A stretch of DNA of 64,000 nt. Origin: Abelmoschus esculentus (Eukaryota; Streptophyta; Magnoliopsida; Malvales; Malvaceae). Of the stretch, positions 21,531 to 32,355 are shown piece by piece; within the stretch, counting starts at the first letter, position 1, and every line of letters starts with the position of its first letter. The notes beneath the pieces were generated by a model. It searched no databases and was not told where the DNA came from. It was given only the letters and a program-made list of their open reading frames with translations. Where the stretch lies: positions 5,401,501 to 5,465,500 of the forward strand of contig JAUCBN010000023.1 of the NCBI GenBank assembly GCA_035048815.1, written 5' to 3'. A program made the position numbers and the translations under genes.

Positions 21531-24500
21531 TGTAACCCCCTCGACCTGATCTATACGTCACCCGACTCGAACGAGATACACGGGGAATACCGAGGCTAAT
21601 CTGGACACTCGTCTCGATAAACAACCTTAAAATTAATTTTTTCTTTTATCTTTCCTAAATGCTTTAATTAGATTCTACATGTTCATGCAAGGACTGAGTT
21701 TAAATGCAGCGGAAACTAAAGAGAAACGAGTCTTAATTTAATCGAACAAGTTTTAGGACCTAATCGTAATTTCTAGAATTTTATATCCCGATTTTGAAAG
21801 TAAGGTTATGAATATTTATTTAAGTATATTTCATTCTTACACGTAAATTTTCAGCTTAAAATAATATCTACATGTCATTTAATTGCATGCTCAATGTTTA
21901 AGGATTATTTTCAGCCTCCAAAGGTTTCATGACATTCTCTATATGTGAATTCACCTAAAAACACTTTAAGCACACATCATGGCATATTAGCTAGATGCAG
22001 TTCAATCTAGTAGCAACAATAGATTCAACTCCTAATAGTATGCTTCAACATAACCAATATTATAAACACACAGAAGAACCGCCTCAATATACTCAACATT
22101 AATTCTAAATGCATTACAACCTAAATAAAAATATCATAGATTCGACTCATAAATAGTCATGCTTCATTATCAACAACACCCAAATTCACAAATAGGGATA
22201 TCAAGAATCAAACTTTAAAATAACTATATTATAACCAAAGGAATATCAATGGGCAATTCAAATCAAAGTCATAGGCTAATATCAACATGGATAAACATCA
22301 AACATGTATAAGAATACGACTACAACAAGTCTTATCAATATAATAAAATTCTTAACATGGTAACCCATCCCCATTGCTTTCTTACTACTACTAATGTTAT
22401 AAAGACATACTTGAGCTTTCACTTGACGGTTACTTGGATCCTTGCTTCTCTTTGTTGCCTTAACTTTATTTACTCTGCATTGCAAGATAAATGAGAGGGT
22501 AAGCATAAGCTTAGTGAGTGAATAAAAACAAGTATAAAACACATTGCAATGCAGCCCATATTAAACCGATTTTATCAATTTAAAAACCAAGTCATGCTCT
22601 ATTAAAATAATCACTCGTGGCTAACGTTGTCACCAATAGTAAATATTAGCAAGTGTTTCATCACGTAGTGCTAAGCCACAAAACTCAAGGATTACATGCT
22701 TCACTTAACAAGGCTTATAAAACGTTTGAACTTAATGTCAAACACTCGCAAACTCTGTTTACAATAAAATCAGTAAAAACATTACACTTGCATTTTCTCG
22801 TGTTGGTATTAGTGATCCGATTAATCTTACCTCTAATCTTTGGGATAAACGAAAACTCGCATAAAGGCATAAATGCTAAGTCATGCCATGTATGGTACTA
22901 AACCGTTACCACACCATGTATGAGGGCTCTATCACCTACTCATACCATGCACGAGTCTATCTCATGCACACGAATGAATTAAATCCAAACATGTTTCCCA
23001 CATTAGCTTCCAGGATAAGCTACGCTTAAATGTAATACAACACATATATCACAATTCAAGCAATAACTCTAATGCATCACTAAGGAATTTACTCACGTAT
23101 ACGAATTTTCATAAATAATAAATAGTGCACTAACATCCTATCGATCGATCGACTTATCCCTATTAACATCATCTTAATATCCAACGCAAAACAAAACCAA
23201 GCTCAAGTATTAAGTTAAAAACAATACGTAATCTACATGCATCCCATTAACATATGCATCAGATGCATAAACCAGTAAAACTATTTTTTTCATATTTTCA
23301 AAACAAAACCGTTGGAGCATCATAATTATAAAAACTTTGTAAAAACATATCATGAGTATTGAAATACATGCATATTCATATATGCACAAATATAACACGA
23401 GCATGACTAAAACACATAGTAAAAACAATGAATAATACGAGAACCTTTAAGAAAGCAATACATTAAACTTACTTCCGAGTATAGGAAGTTTTTTCACACT
23501 TTTCCTACACCTTCAAACTTTTGAAAAACATTTAAAACCATGCCAAATTGGCAACCCTCATAATTCACTCACCAATTTACCGAAATTTGCTCGACAAGTC
23601 ACTAAAAACGCGATTCGGCTTTCCAAACTCCTTCAAACTTGTTCCTCTACCTCCTGAACTAAATAAAGCATCAAAATCAGAGGTTTTAGTGCATTAAAAC
23701 ACACCCAAACATCCCTCAAGTCAGACCAATACATGTCAGCCCCTACAAACACCATAAAACTTAACCGAAACTCACCGAAAACTTCTCCAAACACCATCTA
23801 AACCTTAGGTCTGGAATTAGATACTTTAAAGACATCTTAATTACATCTAGAAACTTTAAGATTCATGTATTTAGGCATCAAAAACAGACATGGAAAATCC
23901 TTGAACGAAAATCAAGAAAACAATGGAATTTTTATCAAGAAAACTAATTTAATTAATTCAAGACTTTAAAGATTGTTTCAATCAACCAAAAACTTAGTAA
24001 TTCACTAAAGAAATTTAGGTTTTAGAAGTTTTAATGATTCTCAACTCCAAAATTGATCTCACCCCTTCAAAGGTTTAAAAACTAAAAAACCCGTAGAAAA
24101 ATGACGAGATTTTGATAAAAAAATATAAAGAATTCATCAAACAAATTTTTATTGAAAAATTAGTGTTTAAGTTTGAAAACATGATGGAGAATATGTCATG
24201 GGAAGGAAGAAACCGAAATCTTGGAGAATGTTTTAAAGCTTGATTCAAAAATAGAGTTTTTTAAGTAAAATCGAAGAAAAACGAAGAGAATTTGAAGAAG
24301 AAAAATATAGGAAAATAAACCAATAAAATTTTATTAAAAAGAATATATATTTAACTTGAAAATATGATGAAGAGGCTGCCTTGGAGGAGAAGAAACCGAA
24401 ATTTAAAGAGAGAATATTTTTAAAAAGTGATTTTTTGGGTTTTTGATCAAAATTAAAGAATTTTGATTACTTAAGTTAAAACAAGGGATTAAAGATTGTT

Positions 24501-24852
24501 TATATAGGGTCTTGGAAAACCTTGATCAACTAAGATTAGGAATATATCAAATTACATTAAAGATCCAAAATTTTGGCTTAGTTTATAAAATTATCCTCAA
24601 ATTTTCAATTTTTACAAAATAATCACTAATTTCAAAATCTGAGGGATTCAAGGGTCAATTTTCAAAATTGAGTTCACCTAAGTCAAATATAAGTCATCTA
24701 AGAATTTTAGATATTTTTCCATAATTTATTTTGATTTAAAAATAATTTTTAAGTATTTATTCCCAAACTAGGCTGAACCGACAAAACTGATCCACTAGAC
24801 CTCTAAACCGACGTCTAAACTTCTAGGCCTAATTTTTGGGTATTACAAAATG
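21526..24852 (-). mobile_element. Solo LTR, 3.3 kb, Tekay/Del-like, TSD AAATG
   Basis: Body 21531-24847. On the minus strand it begins TGTAATACCCAAAAATTAGG and ends GGGGGTTACA, with TG...CA ends. The 5-bp AAATG directly flanks both sides (21526-21530 and 24848-24852). A TATA box (CCTATATAAAC, minus) lies near 24500, about 330 bp inside the LTR. No internal domain follows on either side, so this is one LTR left after LTR-LTR recombination. The lineage call rests on LTR size and terminal sequence only. Confidence 0.85.
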
Positions 24853-25322
24853 GGTTGTTACTAAGAGATGATAAAGATGCAGACTACTCTTTATTAATAG
24901 AAGAGCAAAGTGCAAGTGTGGGTGCTCAATATAGGGTCGCGACCCTGATACCTTGTGACTCTGACTCCCTCTGATGCAGGGAGGCGCATAAAAAACCACT
25001 GGTGAAAAAGATTCAAATGATGTTGATGAATAGATGCCTATTAAAATAAGTGGGAGGGAGTAGAAGAACTTGTGCTCATGCAAGGTAATATAAGATGTCA
25101 TGCTGTCAAAAGCAAGGATTAAAACATCAAAAGCCTTTCTAAGCCAAGGTATTCCCGTTTTAAAAAACATATGTTTGCACTAGCTAGGCAAACATAAGCA
25201 TAAAAAAAATGTATAATATTTTCATAATCAGGTGGCGATCCAAATAAACCTTGATATGGAGTAATGTCGCCAAGCACAGAGAAAGGCGGTTGATGATGAT
25301 AAAGACCGATGGAAAAGGAACC
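24853..25322 (-). mobile_element. Outermost copia element, integrase/spacer fragment
   Basis: Minus readings in two frames resemble the end of a copia integrase and its linker: SIGLYHHQPPFSVLGDITPY then QGLFGSPPDYEN, and later TSYITLHEHKFFYSLP. The reading resumes beyond the inserted second copia element at 37892. Many stops. Ends at the GAACC target site (25318-25322). Confidence 0.5.
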
Positions 25323-26018
25323 TTTTGAAAAAACAGTGAGAAATGATCAACTTTAAGGCATGTTTTGGAATTGTAAAGACGAGGATTCGAATAAGAAAAT
25401 TCTACTCCGTGAGATCTTTACAACGGTATCTCATATGCTCAAAATGGTTGAGTGATGAATGAGAAATTGATACTCAAAGTAAAAAGGTCATAAATAGAAT
25501 AAGGAAATGAAACCCCATTATCCCATATGGATGGGATAAATGAAGTGAGAAGTGTTTATATACACTTACCCACATAATTGTTATTGAATTACTTAACTTT
25601 TGAGTTGTGGCACACAATGTAGGCGATGTAAATGTTCAAATCGATCTAGCCTTTTGTCGGTTTGTGGATATTTTACCCGTTGGGATTAAAATTTTTCTTA
25701 AAGTGTTTATCTTTTTTTCGAGAAGAGTTTGTATTTTACTTAAATATAACTTAAGAATATTAGATAAGATAAAATTAACTATTCATAGTAAATTCAAATT
25801 TAATTTGGATTAGAACTCTTCATTGTTTAACCTAATTTTTCCTATAAGTAAGAATGAACTTTCAGTTTCTAAACACACTCAAAAATCATTTTATTCTCTC
25901 TTTTTCTTTCGGTGACTGTCGAAGGCAAGAAAAGCTCAGCATCTCTGCAGCTGTGCTACTGTTGAAAACCCTCTTATTGTTGTATCTTGGGAGACAGACT
26001 ACCAATAAATTTAAGCAT

Positions 26019-27327
26019 TGATGACTGTTCGAATTTATATATTTTTTTATTAATAATTATTTCCCATTGTCGATTTGATATTACTAATTTGGTTCTATTT
26101 TGATCATTTTCAGTGTAGGAACCTATTTTTCAGAACCAACAGAAAATAGTGAATTCTGTATTTTTTTATGGCTGGAGTCATGGGCATGACACTTTTCGAT
26201 CTGGCAGATTTGGATTATCCAGTCAGCAAAAGTTTCTAGAAGATAGTCCAGTCATATATTCTAGAAGGATGAATGAATTATTTAGGAATTATCTTGAAGA
26301 TTTATCTTAGGAATTTAAATTTTAAATTTTAGAACGTTTATCTTTATCTTTATCTTTTTATTTTTTTTTAAATTATAAATTGTTACATTTTTAGGGTTTT
26401 AGAATAGTATAAATACCCATAGAGGTAAAGCTTGAGATGTACTTCAATTTTCACTTTCTCTCTTGAGTAATAAAAGTTCTCTCTAGTTCTTTTATTTTTC
26501 TTATTTCTTTTCTTCTAGAAAATGCTAAGTATGATCTCATTCATGCTTAGCTAAACTTTCATTTAGCCGAAAGCTAAGCGACGACTCAATCCATATTGTG
26601 AGAATCGTGAAGCACTTAATTCCTTCGGATAACATTCTTGATTTTCTGAAATCAAGGATTGACAATCGGCTTTTCCTTTAATGATCTTGACGCCTTCATT
26701 TCAAAAAGTGCACGTTGACTTGAAGATTGTTTAGATCTATCGTTGGGAAGAAAAATCGGCTGGTAGCAAATTTGGCTTCCTGTGAACAAACTTAGTGGCG
26801 GTCCGCTAAGGGAAATCAAGATCGGGTTTGATTCTCTGTGAGACACTATAACTCGAGTCAGACTTTTCCAGTGCTTAAAGTTGTATTGGCGCTAACGGCG
26901 ATAGGCGTGGTTAGTCCAGCAAAGACCGAATTCCGGAGATAGACTTGGGAATATTGGTTTACCGAAGAGAGAAACAAGTTACAAGGGTTGGGCCTTGTAG
27001 ACTGTAACTGGCATGGATCTTGAAGTAAAATCTATTTCGATGATCAATTGAGATTTGAGGCGAAGCGAAGCTTGAGGCTATGTCCTTTAAATTTATTACT
27101 TCAAATATTTATTTTCATTTAATTTCAGTATTATTAGATTAAGATTATTTTTAGTTTTATAATATCAAACCCCCATTTTCTAATTTATTGTTTTTTTTTA
27201 TCAGGATCAATTCAATTCAACGTTGGAAATTTCTTAGTCCCTGTGGATCGACCCTACTTTCTCTATACTATTCTTTTATTTAATTTGAGAAATAGGAATT
27301 ATTTATTTGACAATTCGACGCTTGTCG
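26019..27327 (+). repeat. 5' LTR of the gag-only element
   Basis: Starts TGATGACTGTTCG and ends CGACGCTTGTCG, where the 3' LTR has the canonical final CA. Differs from 31039-32355 by scattered substitutions and small indels, roughly one percent by eye. Confidence 0.88.
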
Positions 27328-27330
27328 AAT

Positions 27331-27348
27331 TGGCGCCGTTGCCAGAGA
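27331..27348 (+). other. Primer-binding site (tRNA-Asp type)
   Basis: TGGCGCCGTTGCCAGAGA starts three bases after the 5' LTR and is nearly complementary to the 3' end of plant tRNA-Asp(GTC) with CCA. Confidence 0.75.
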
Positions 27349-27386
27349 CTTCGGTAAAAATTACTAATATTGTTTTGTTTTGATCT

Positions 27387-27578
27387 ATGACCAGGTCACT
27401 TCCGGGAAAACTAGTAGATTACGAATCCGAGATCGAAGCTCTTGCCCGGAGATTGCGTGGAGAGACCCTTAGGCGTAGAAGGTTTAATCAAGACCTTCAA
27501 CCAAAACCAAATCCCGATTTTGAGGAAATTTCCTACACCGAGGAGTTATTTACTTCTGACGATGAAGGATCAGAATAA
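27387..27578 (+). CDS. Gag N-terminal segment of the gag-only element
   Basis: 63 residues starting MTRSLPGKLVDYESE, Arg- and Glu-rich, with EALARRLRGETLRRRRFNQD. It ends at TAA, which is directly followed in the same frame by ATG of the long gag-protease ORF. In related elements I recall this segment as the N-terminus of one continuous Gag, so the TAA is either a nonsense mutation or a read-through/reinitiation point. Confidence 0.6.
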   Translation: MTRSLPGKLVDYESEIEALARRLRGETLRRRRFNQDLQPKPNPDFEEISYTEELFTSDDEGSE

Positions 27579-29909
27579 ATGGTTGAACAAACAATTCGAG
27601 AGTTAGCTGCAGCACCTGATGAACAAAAACCACTTTGTATCACGTTCCCAAATGGCGAAATACCGTTTGAACTTAAAACTGGTTTAATACATTTACTTCC
27701 GACGTTTCACGGCTTGCAGAATGAAAATCCACACAAGCATTTAAAAGAGTTTCATATGGTTTGTCTGAGTATGAAACCACAGGGAGTATCCGAAGATCAA
27801 ATAAAACTTCGTGCATTTCCTTTTTCTTTAGCCGACGTGGCAAAAGATTGGTTGTTTTATTTACCTTCCGGTTCAATTAATACATGGGCTGATATGGCAC
27901 GATTGTTTCTTGATAGGTTCTTTCCAGCGGCAAAAGCAAGCGAATTAAGGAGAAGCATCTTAGGAATTCGACAAAAGGATGGAGAATCATTATACGACTA
28001 TTGGGAACGATTTAAAAAACGTTGCGCTAGTTGTCCGCAACATGGCCTAACTGAACAAACCCTTCTACAATACTTTTATGAAGGACTACTTCCAATGGAA
28101 ATAAAAATGATCGACGCAGCTAGTGGTGGAGCCTTCGTAAATATGACTCCTACTGCAGCCAAAAATCTTATCTCAACCATGGCCGCTAATGCACAACAGT
28201 TTCGCCCAAGTGAACCCACTCGACGGGTTCACGAGATAAGTACATCTTCTTTAGAGGATAAAATTGATAAGTTAACTAATATGGTTCAATCTCTTATTGC
28301 AGGTAAAGTAGGTCCAGCTAGACTTTGCGGAATATGCACGATACCGGATCATCCTATAGACTGTTGCCCAATGCTTCAAGAAGATAATAACGTTCAAGTA
28401 AATACCGTTGGAAATTTTCCAGGACCTCCTCAAAGGCAATATGATCTCAATGCAAACAGTTATAATCCAGGTTGGAGGGATCATCCAAACCTCAAGTATG
28501 GATCGAATCAAACTTATCAACCTAGACCACCTGCACCGCAACACTATCAACCACAAAAACCATCGTTGGAGTCAATTGTCGAACGTTTGGCGCTAGCTCA
28601 GGAGAAATTCCAACAAAAGACCGAGGCACACTTTCAAGAAATTGACAAACAAATGAGTCAACTTACATTAGCTGTGAGTCGTTTGGAATCAAAGGAAAAG
28701 TTACCGTCGCAAACTGAGCCAAACCCGCGACAGAATGTTAGTGCCATCACCCTTCGAAGTGGTAACATTGTTGAACCTAAAGAAGATGCCACACAACCCC
28801 ATAAAAAGAAGGAAACCAAACCACAAACTATCCCTACATCATCTCCTTATGACGTTCCACCTCCTTTTCCATCGAGATTAGTTAAGCGTGATAAGCAAGC
28901 CGAGGAACAAGAAATACTTGACATGTTTCAGAAAATGGAGATAAACATACCACTTCTCGATGTGATCCAAAAAATTCCAAGGTATGCTAGATTTTTGAAG
29001 GATCTTTGCACAAATAAAAGAAAGCTTACTGGGAATGAAAATGTAAACTTAGGTGAAAATGTTTCTACCGTAATTCAACGTAAAATTCCACCTAAGTACA
29101 AGGATCAAGGTATGTTTGCTATCCCATGTAAGATTGGTAAAGTTGGTATTAAACGAGTTATGTGCGATTTAGGCGCTTCAATTAATGTCATGCCTCTTTC
29201 AATTTATAATTTATTAAGTGTTGAGCCTTTGAAGGAAACAGGTGTGACGATACAGCTTGCCGATAGATCTTTAGTGTATCCTGAAGGAATTCTTGAAAAC
29301 GTACTCGTAAAGGTAAAAGATTTATTTTTTCCTGCAGATTTCTATGTCATTGACATGAAAGATGATCGCACCAATGTCTCTTCCGAGATTTTACTTGGTA
29401 GACCGTTTTTGAGCACATCACATGCCAAAATTGATGTAAGAAGTGGAATTCTTACCATGGAGTTTGACGGTGAAGTGGCAAAGTTTGACGTGTATAAGGC
29501 TATGAAATATCCTAACTCTATTCCTAATGTCAGTTGTGTTAATATATTTGATTCTTCTATGAATGAATATGTTAAACATAATCTTTCTGATGAGTTATGC
29601 AGGAATCTGAATGCTGAAACTATTAAAGAAGTAAAAATGGATATCTCTTCTTATGTGGAATCACGCTCATTTTGCAAAGAGCTAAGTAAAAATTTAAATT
29701 TGATGTCTTCTCGAACTAACTTTTCTCCATTTATCTTGCAGGAACCAAAGTTGGAATTAAAATTACCACCAGATAAATTGCAGATTAAAGAAGATATTTT
29801 GTCGAAAATGAAGGAACCCCATAATCGAAAAATTTCTCATAGAGAAATTCTAAGTTGGATAAAGAACATGAATTGGAAAAAAAAATTTCTCGCAGAACCT
29901 GTAGTCTGA
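27579..29909 (+). CDS. Gag-protease polyprotein of the gag-only LTR element
   Basis: 776 residues, uninterrupted. Residues about 25-200 match the Retrotrans_gag fold (KDWLFYLPSGSINTWADMAR, FFPAAKASELRR, ESLYDYWERFKKRCASCP). A CCHC zinc knuckle CGICTIPDHPIDCC (CX2CX4HX4C) lies near 249-262. A Pro/Gln-rich linker and a coiled-coil-like stretch follow. A retropepsin-like domain comes next with CDLGASINVMPLSIYNLL (DLGAS in place of DTG/DSG) and ILLGRPFLSTSHAKID. The protein ends without reverse transcriptase. It forms virus-like particles and processes Gag. The intact frame suggests recent selection or recent insertion. This is transposon coding, not a host gene. Confidence 0.88.
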   Translation: MVEQTIRELAAAPDEQKPLCITFPNGEIPFELKTGLIHLLPTFHGLQNENPHKHLKEFHMVCLSMKPQGVSEDQIKLRAFPFSLADVAKDWLFYLPSGSINTWADMARLFLDRFFPAAKASELRRSILGIRQKDGESLYDYWERFKKRCASCPQHGLTEQTLLQYFYEGLLPMEIKMIDAASGGAFVNMTPTAAKNLISTMAANAQQFRPSEPTRRVHEISTSSLEDKIDKLTNMVQSLIAGKVGPARLCGICTIPDHPIDCCPMLQEDNNVQVNTVGNFPGPPQRQYDLNANSYNPGWRDHPNLKYGSNQTYQPRPPAPQHYQPQKPSLESIVERLALAQEKFQQKTEAHFQEIDKQMSQLTLAVSRLESKEKLPSQTEPNPRQNVSAITLRSGNIVEPKEDATQPHKKKETKPQTIPTSSPYDVPPPFPSRLVKRDKQAEEQEILDMFQKMEINIPLLDVIQKIPRYARFLKDLCTNKRKLTGNENVNLGENVSTVIQRKIPPKYKDQGMFAIPCKIGKVGIKRVMCDLGASINVMPLSIYNLLSVEPLKETGVTIQLADRSLVYPEGILENVLVKVKDLFFPADFYVIDMKDDRTNVSSEILLGRPFLSTSHAKIDVRSGILTMEFDGEVAKFDVYKAMKYPNSIPNVSCVNIFDSSMNEYVKHNLSDELCRNLNAETIKEVKMDISSYVESRSFCKELSKNLNLMSSRTNFSPFILQEPKLELKLPPDKLQIKEDILSKMKEPHNRKISHREILSWIKNMNWKKKFLAEPVV

Positions 29910-31038
29910 ATCAGGTCGTCAAGCTAATGACGTTAAACAAAGCGCTGAATGGGAGGCAACCCATTTTCTCTATTTTTTTTCTTCTTTTATTTATTTTTTT
30001 TTCATCTAATTTATTTTCAAATAAATTTACACAGAATTTTCCCCAGATTTGAATGGCTTTGTCGTGTATGAAATTTGAAAAATTGCAAATGACCTTCAAA
30101 GTTGTCGACAACCAAACTTATCTTAGACACGGGGAGTATCTCTATTCCTTCTCTTGTACTTTAATTTTCATATTGAGATAATATGCTTAAAGTGAGGGGG
30201 AGTGGTTATATTTCTCCTTATTTGTTCATGTTAGTTTGAAGGTATATTTTAAGTTCTTATGATTATTGTTTATCTGGGTTGACTTGTTAGTTTTATCATA
30301 ATCCCTTGTTTACAAGCTTGAATTAATTTTGTTATGCATGGATAATTAACTTGAAGATGATTAGATGTTTTGGTGAAAGTTTTTAACCTTATGGTATAAT
30401 TGTTAGTGTTGCTTAAATATGAGTTTGTGCTTGTTTTGCTAATAATGATGTTATCTTCACGTGCATGATTTTTTTTTGAGACGATTGTGAGTGGTAGATC
30501 ATTTGAATGTGACCGGATTGGAGAATCGGGGCGAGGTGCTTGGGTTGTCATCTCGTTTCCAGTTCAAAGATTCGGTGACGAGTCAAGACTACAAAGTTAG
30601 AGTTAATGAGAGTAGCGCTAAAAAAAAAGAAAAAAAATGTCTTTTGAAAAAAAGAAAATAATAAAATGCTTGAAAAAAAAGAATAAAAAAAAGAGAAAAA
30701 TAATCCCTTTCAAAAAAAGAAAAAAAAAAGAGTGATATAAAAGGGGAGGAAAATAAAACTCACACTCCGCCAATCGTTTATCATAAAGGATCTAAACTTG
30801 ATTTGATTTCGTCTCACAAGCAAATAGCAAAAGCTCTGCATATCTACCTTTTATTCATTTGGTTAATTATTATTTATTGAAATATCATGTCACCTTTATT
30901 TGATTGTCTTGTTTAACTTCTTTAATTCATGCATGTACGTGGGATTTGACATAAACTTTTTGAGTGAATTTTGATAAGTGACGAAAATGAGAATTTGAGT
31001 ATGCTTGAGGACAAGCATTGAATAAGTGAGGGGGAATT
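29910..31038 (+). other. Non-coding 3' internal region of the gag-only element
   Basis: Holds the gggaggcaaccc motif near 29950, an A-rich run at 30618-30740 and, at about 31005-31036, gaggacaagcattgaataagtgaggggga, the 3' control region with the polypurine tract. The pol genes are missing here, probably by an ancestral deletion. Confidence 0.6.
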
Positions 31039-32355
31039 TGATGACTGTTCGAATTTATATATTTTTTTATTAATAATTATTTCCCATTATCGATTTGATA
31101 TTACTAATTTGGTTCTATTTTGATCATTTTCAGTGTAGAAACTTATTTTTCAGAACCAACAGAAAATAGTGAATTCTGTATTTTTTTATGGCTGGAGTCA
31201 TGGGCACGACACTTTTCGATCTGGCAGATTTAGATTATCCAGTCAGCAAAAATTTTTAGAAGATAGTCCAGTCATATATTCTAGAAGGATGAATGGATTA
31301 TTTAGGAATTATCTTGAAGATTTATCTTAGGAATTTAAATTTTAAATTTTAGAACGTTTATCTTTATCTTTTTATTTTTATTTTTTTTTAATTTAAATTG
31401 TTACATTTTTAGGGTTTTAGAATAGTATAAATACCCATAGAGGTAAAGCTTGAGATGTACTTCAATTTTCACTTTCTCTCTTGAGTAATAAAAGTTCTCT
31501 CTAGTTCTTTTATTTTTCTTTTATTTTTCTTATTTCTTTTCTTCTAGAAAATGCTAAGTATGATCTCATTCATGCTTAGCTAAACTTTCATTTAGCCGAA
31601 AGCTAAGTGACGACTCAATCCATATTGTGAGAATCGTGAAGCATTTAATTCCTTCGAATAACATTCTTGATTTTCTGAAATCAAGGATTGACAATCGGCT
31701 TTTCCTTTAATGATCTCGACGCCTTCATTTCAAAAAGTGCACGTTGACTTGAAGATTGTTTAGATCTATCGTTGGGAAGAAAAATCGGCTGGTAGCAAAT
31801 TTGGCTTCCTGTGAACAAACTTAGTGGCGGTCCGCTAAGGGAAATCAAGATCGGGTTTGATTCTCTGTGAGACGCTATAACTCGAGTCAGACTTTTCCAG
31901 TGCTTAAAGTTGTATTGGCGCTAACGGCGATAGGCGTGGTTAGTCCAGCAAAGACCGAATTCCGGAGATAGACTTGGGAATATTGGTTTACCGAAGAGAG
32001 AAGCAAGTTACAAGGGTTGGGCCTTGTAGACTGTAACTGGCATGGATCTTGAAGTAAAATCTATTTCGATGATCAATTGAGATTTGAGGCGAAGCGAAGC
32101 TTGAGGCTATATCCTTTAAATTTATTACTTCAAATATTTATTTTCATTTAATTTCAGTATTATTAGATTAAGATTATTTTTAGTTTTATAATATCAAACC
32201 CCCATTTTCTAATTTATTGTTTTTTTTTATCAGGATCAATTCAATTCAACGTTGGAAATTTCTTAGTCCTGTGGATCGACCCTACTTTCTCTATACTATT
32301 CTTTTATTTAATTTGAGAAATAGGAATTATTTATTTGACAATTCGACGCTTGTCA
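31039..32355 (+). repeat. 3' LTR of the gag-only element
   Basis: TGATGACTG to GCTTGTCA, followed at once by target-site copy AGCAT (32356-32360). Confidence 0.9.

Larger units (their letters stand above)
26019..32355 (+). mobile_element. Gag-only LTR element (TR-GAG type), TSD AGCAT
   Basis: Two near-identical LTRs (26019-27327 and 31039-32355, about 1.31 kb) flank about 3.7 kb. AGCAT flanks the whole (26014-26018 and 32356-32360). A primer-binding site TGGCGCCGTTGCCAGAGA (27331-27348) fits the tRNA-Asp type of Athila-like elements. A purine-rich tract agtgaggggga precedes the right LTR. Inside are gag and protease only; no reverse transcriptase, RNase H or integrase is seen. After the ORF come gaatgggaggcaacccat (typical of Athila-like 3' regions) and an A-rich low-complexity stretch (30618-30740). 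Few LTR differences mean a recent insertion. It must borrow enzymes from an autonomous relative. Confidence 0.9.

Noticed and set aside
27579..29909. 776-codon frame as a host gene
   Set aside because: It lies between LTRs with perfect TSDs and has gag, zinc knuckle and retropepsin signatures.
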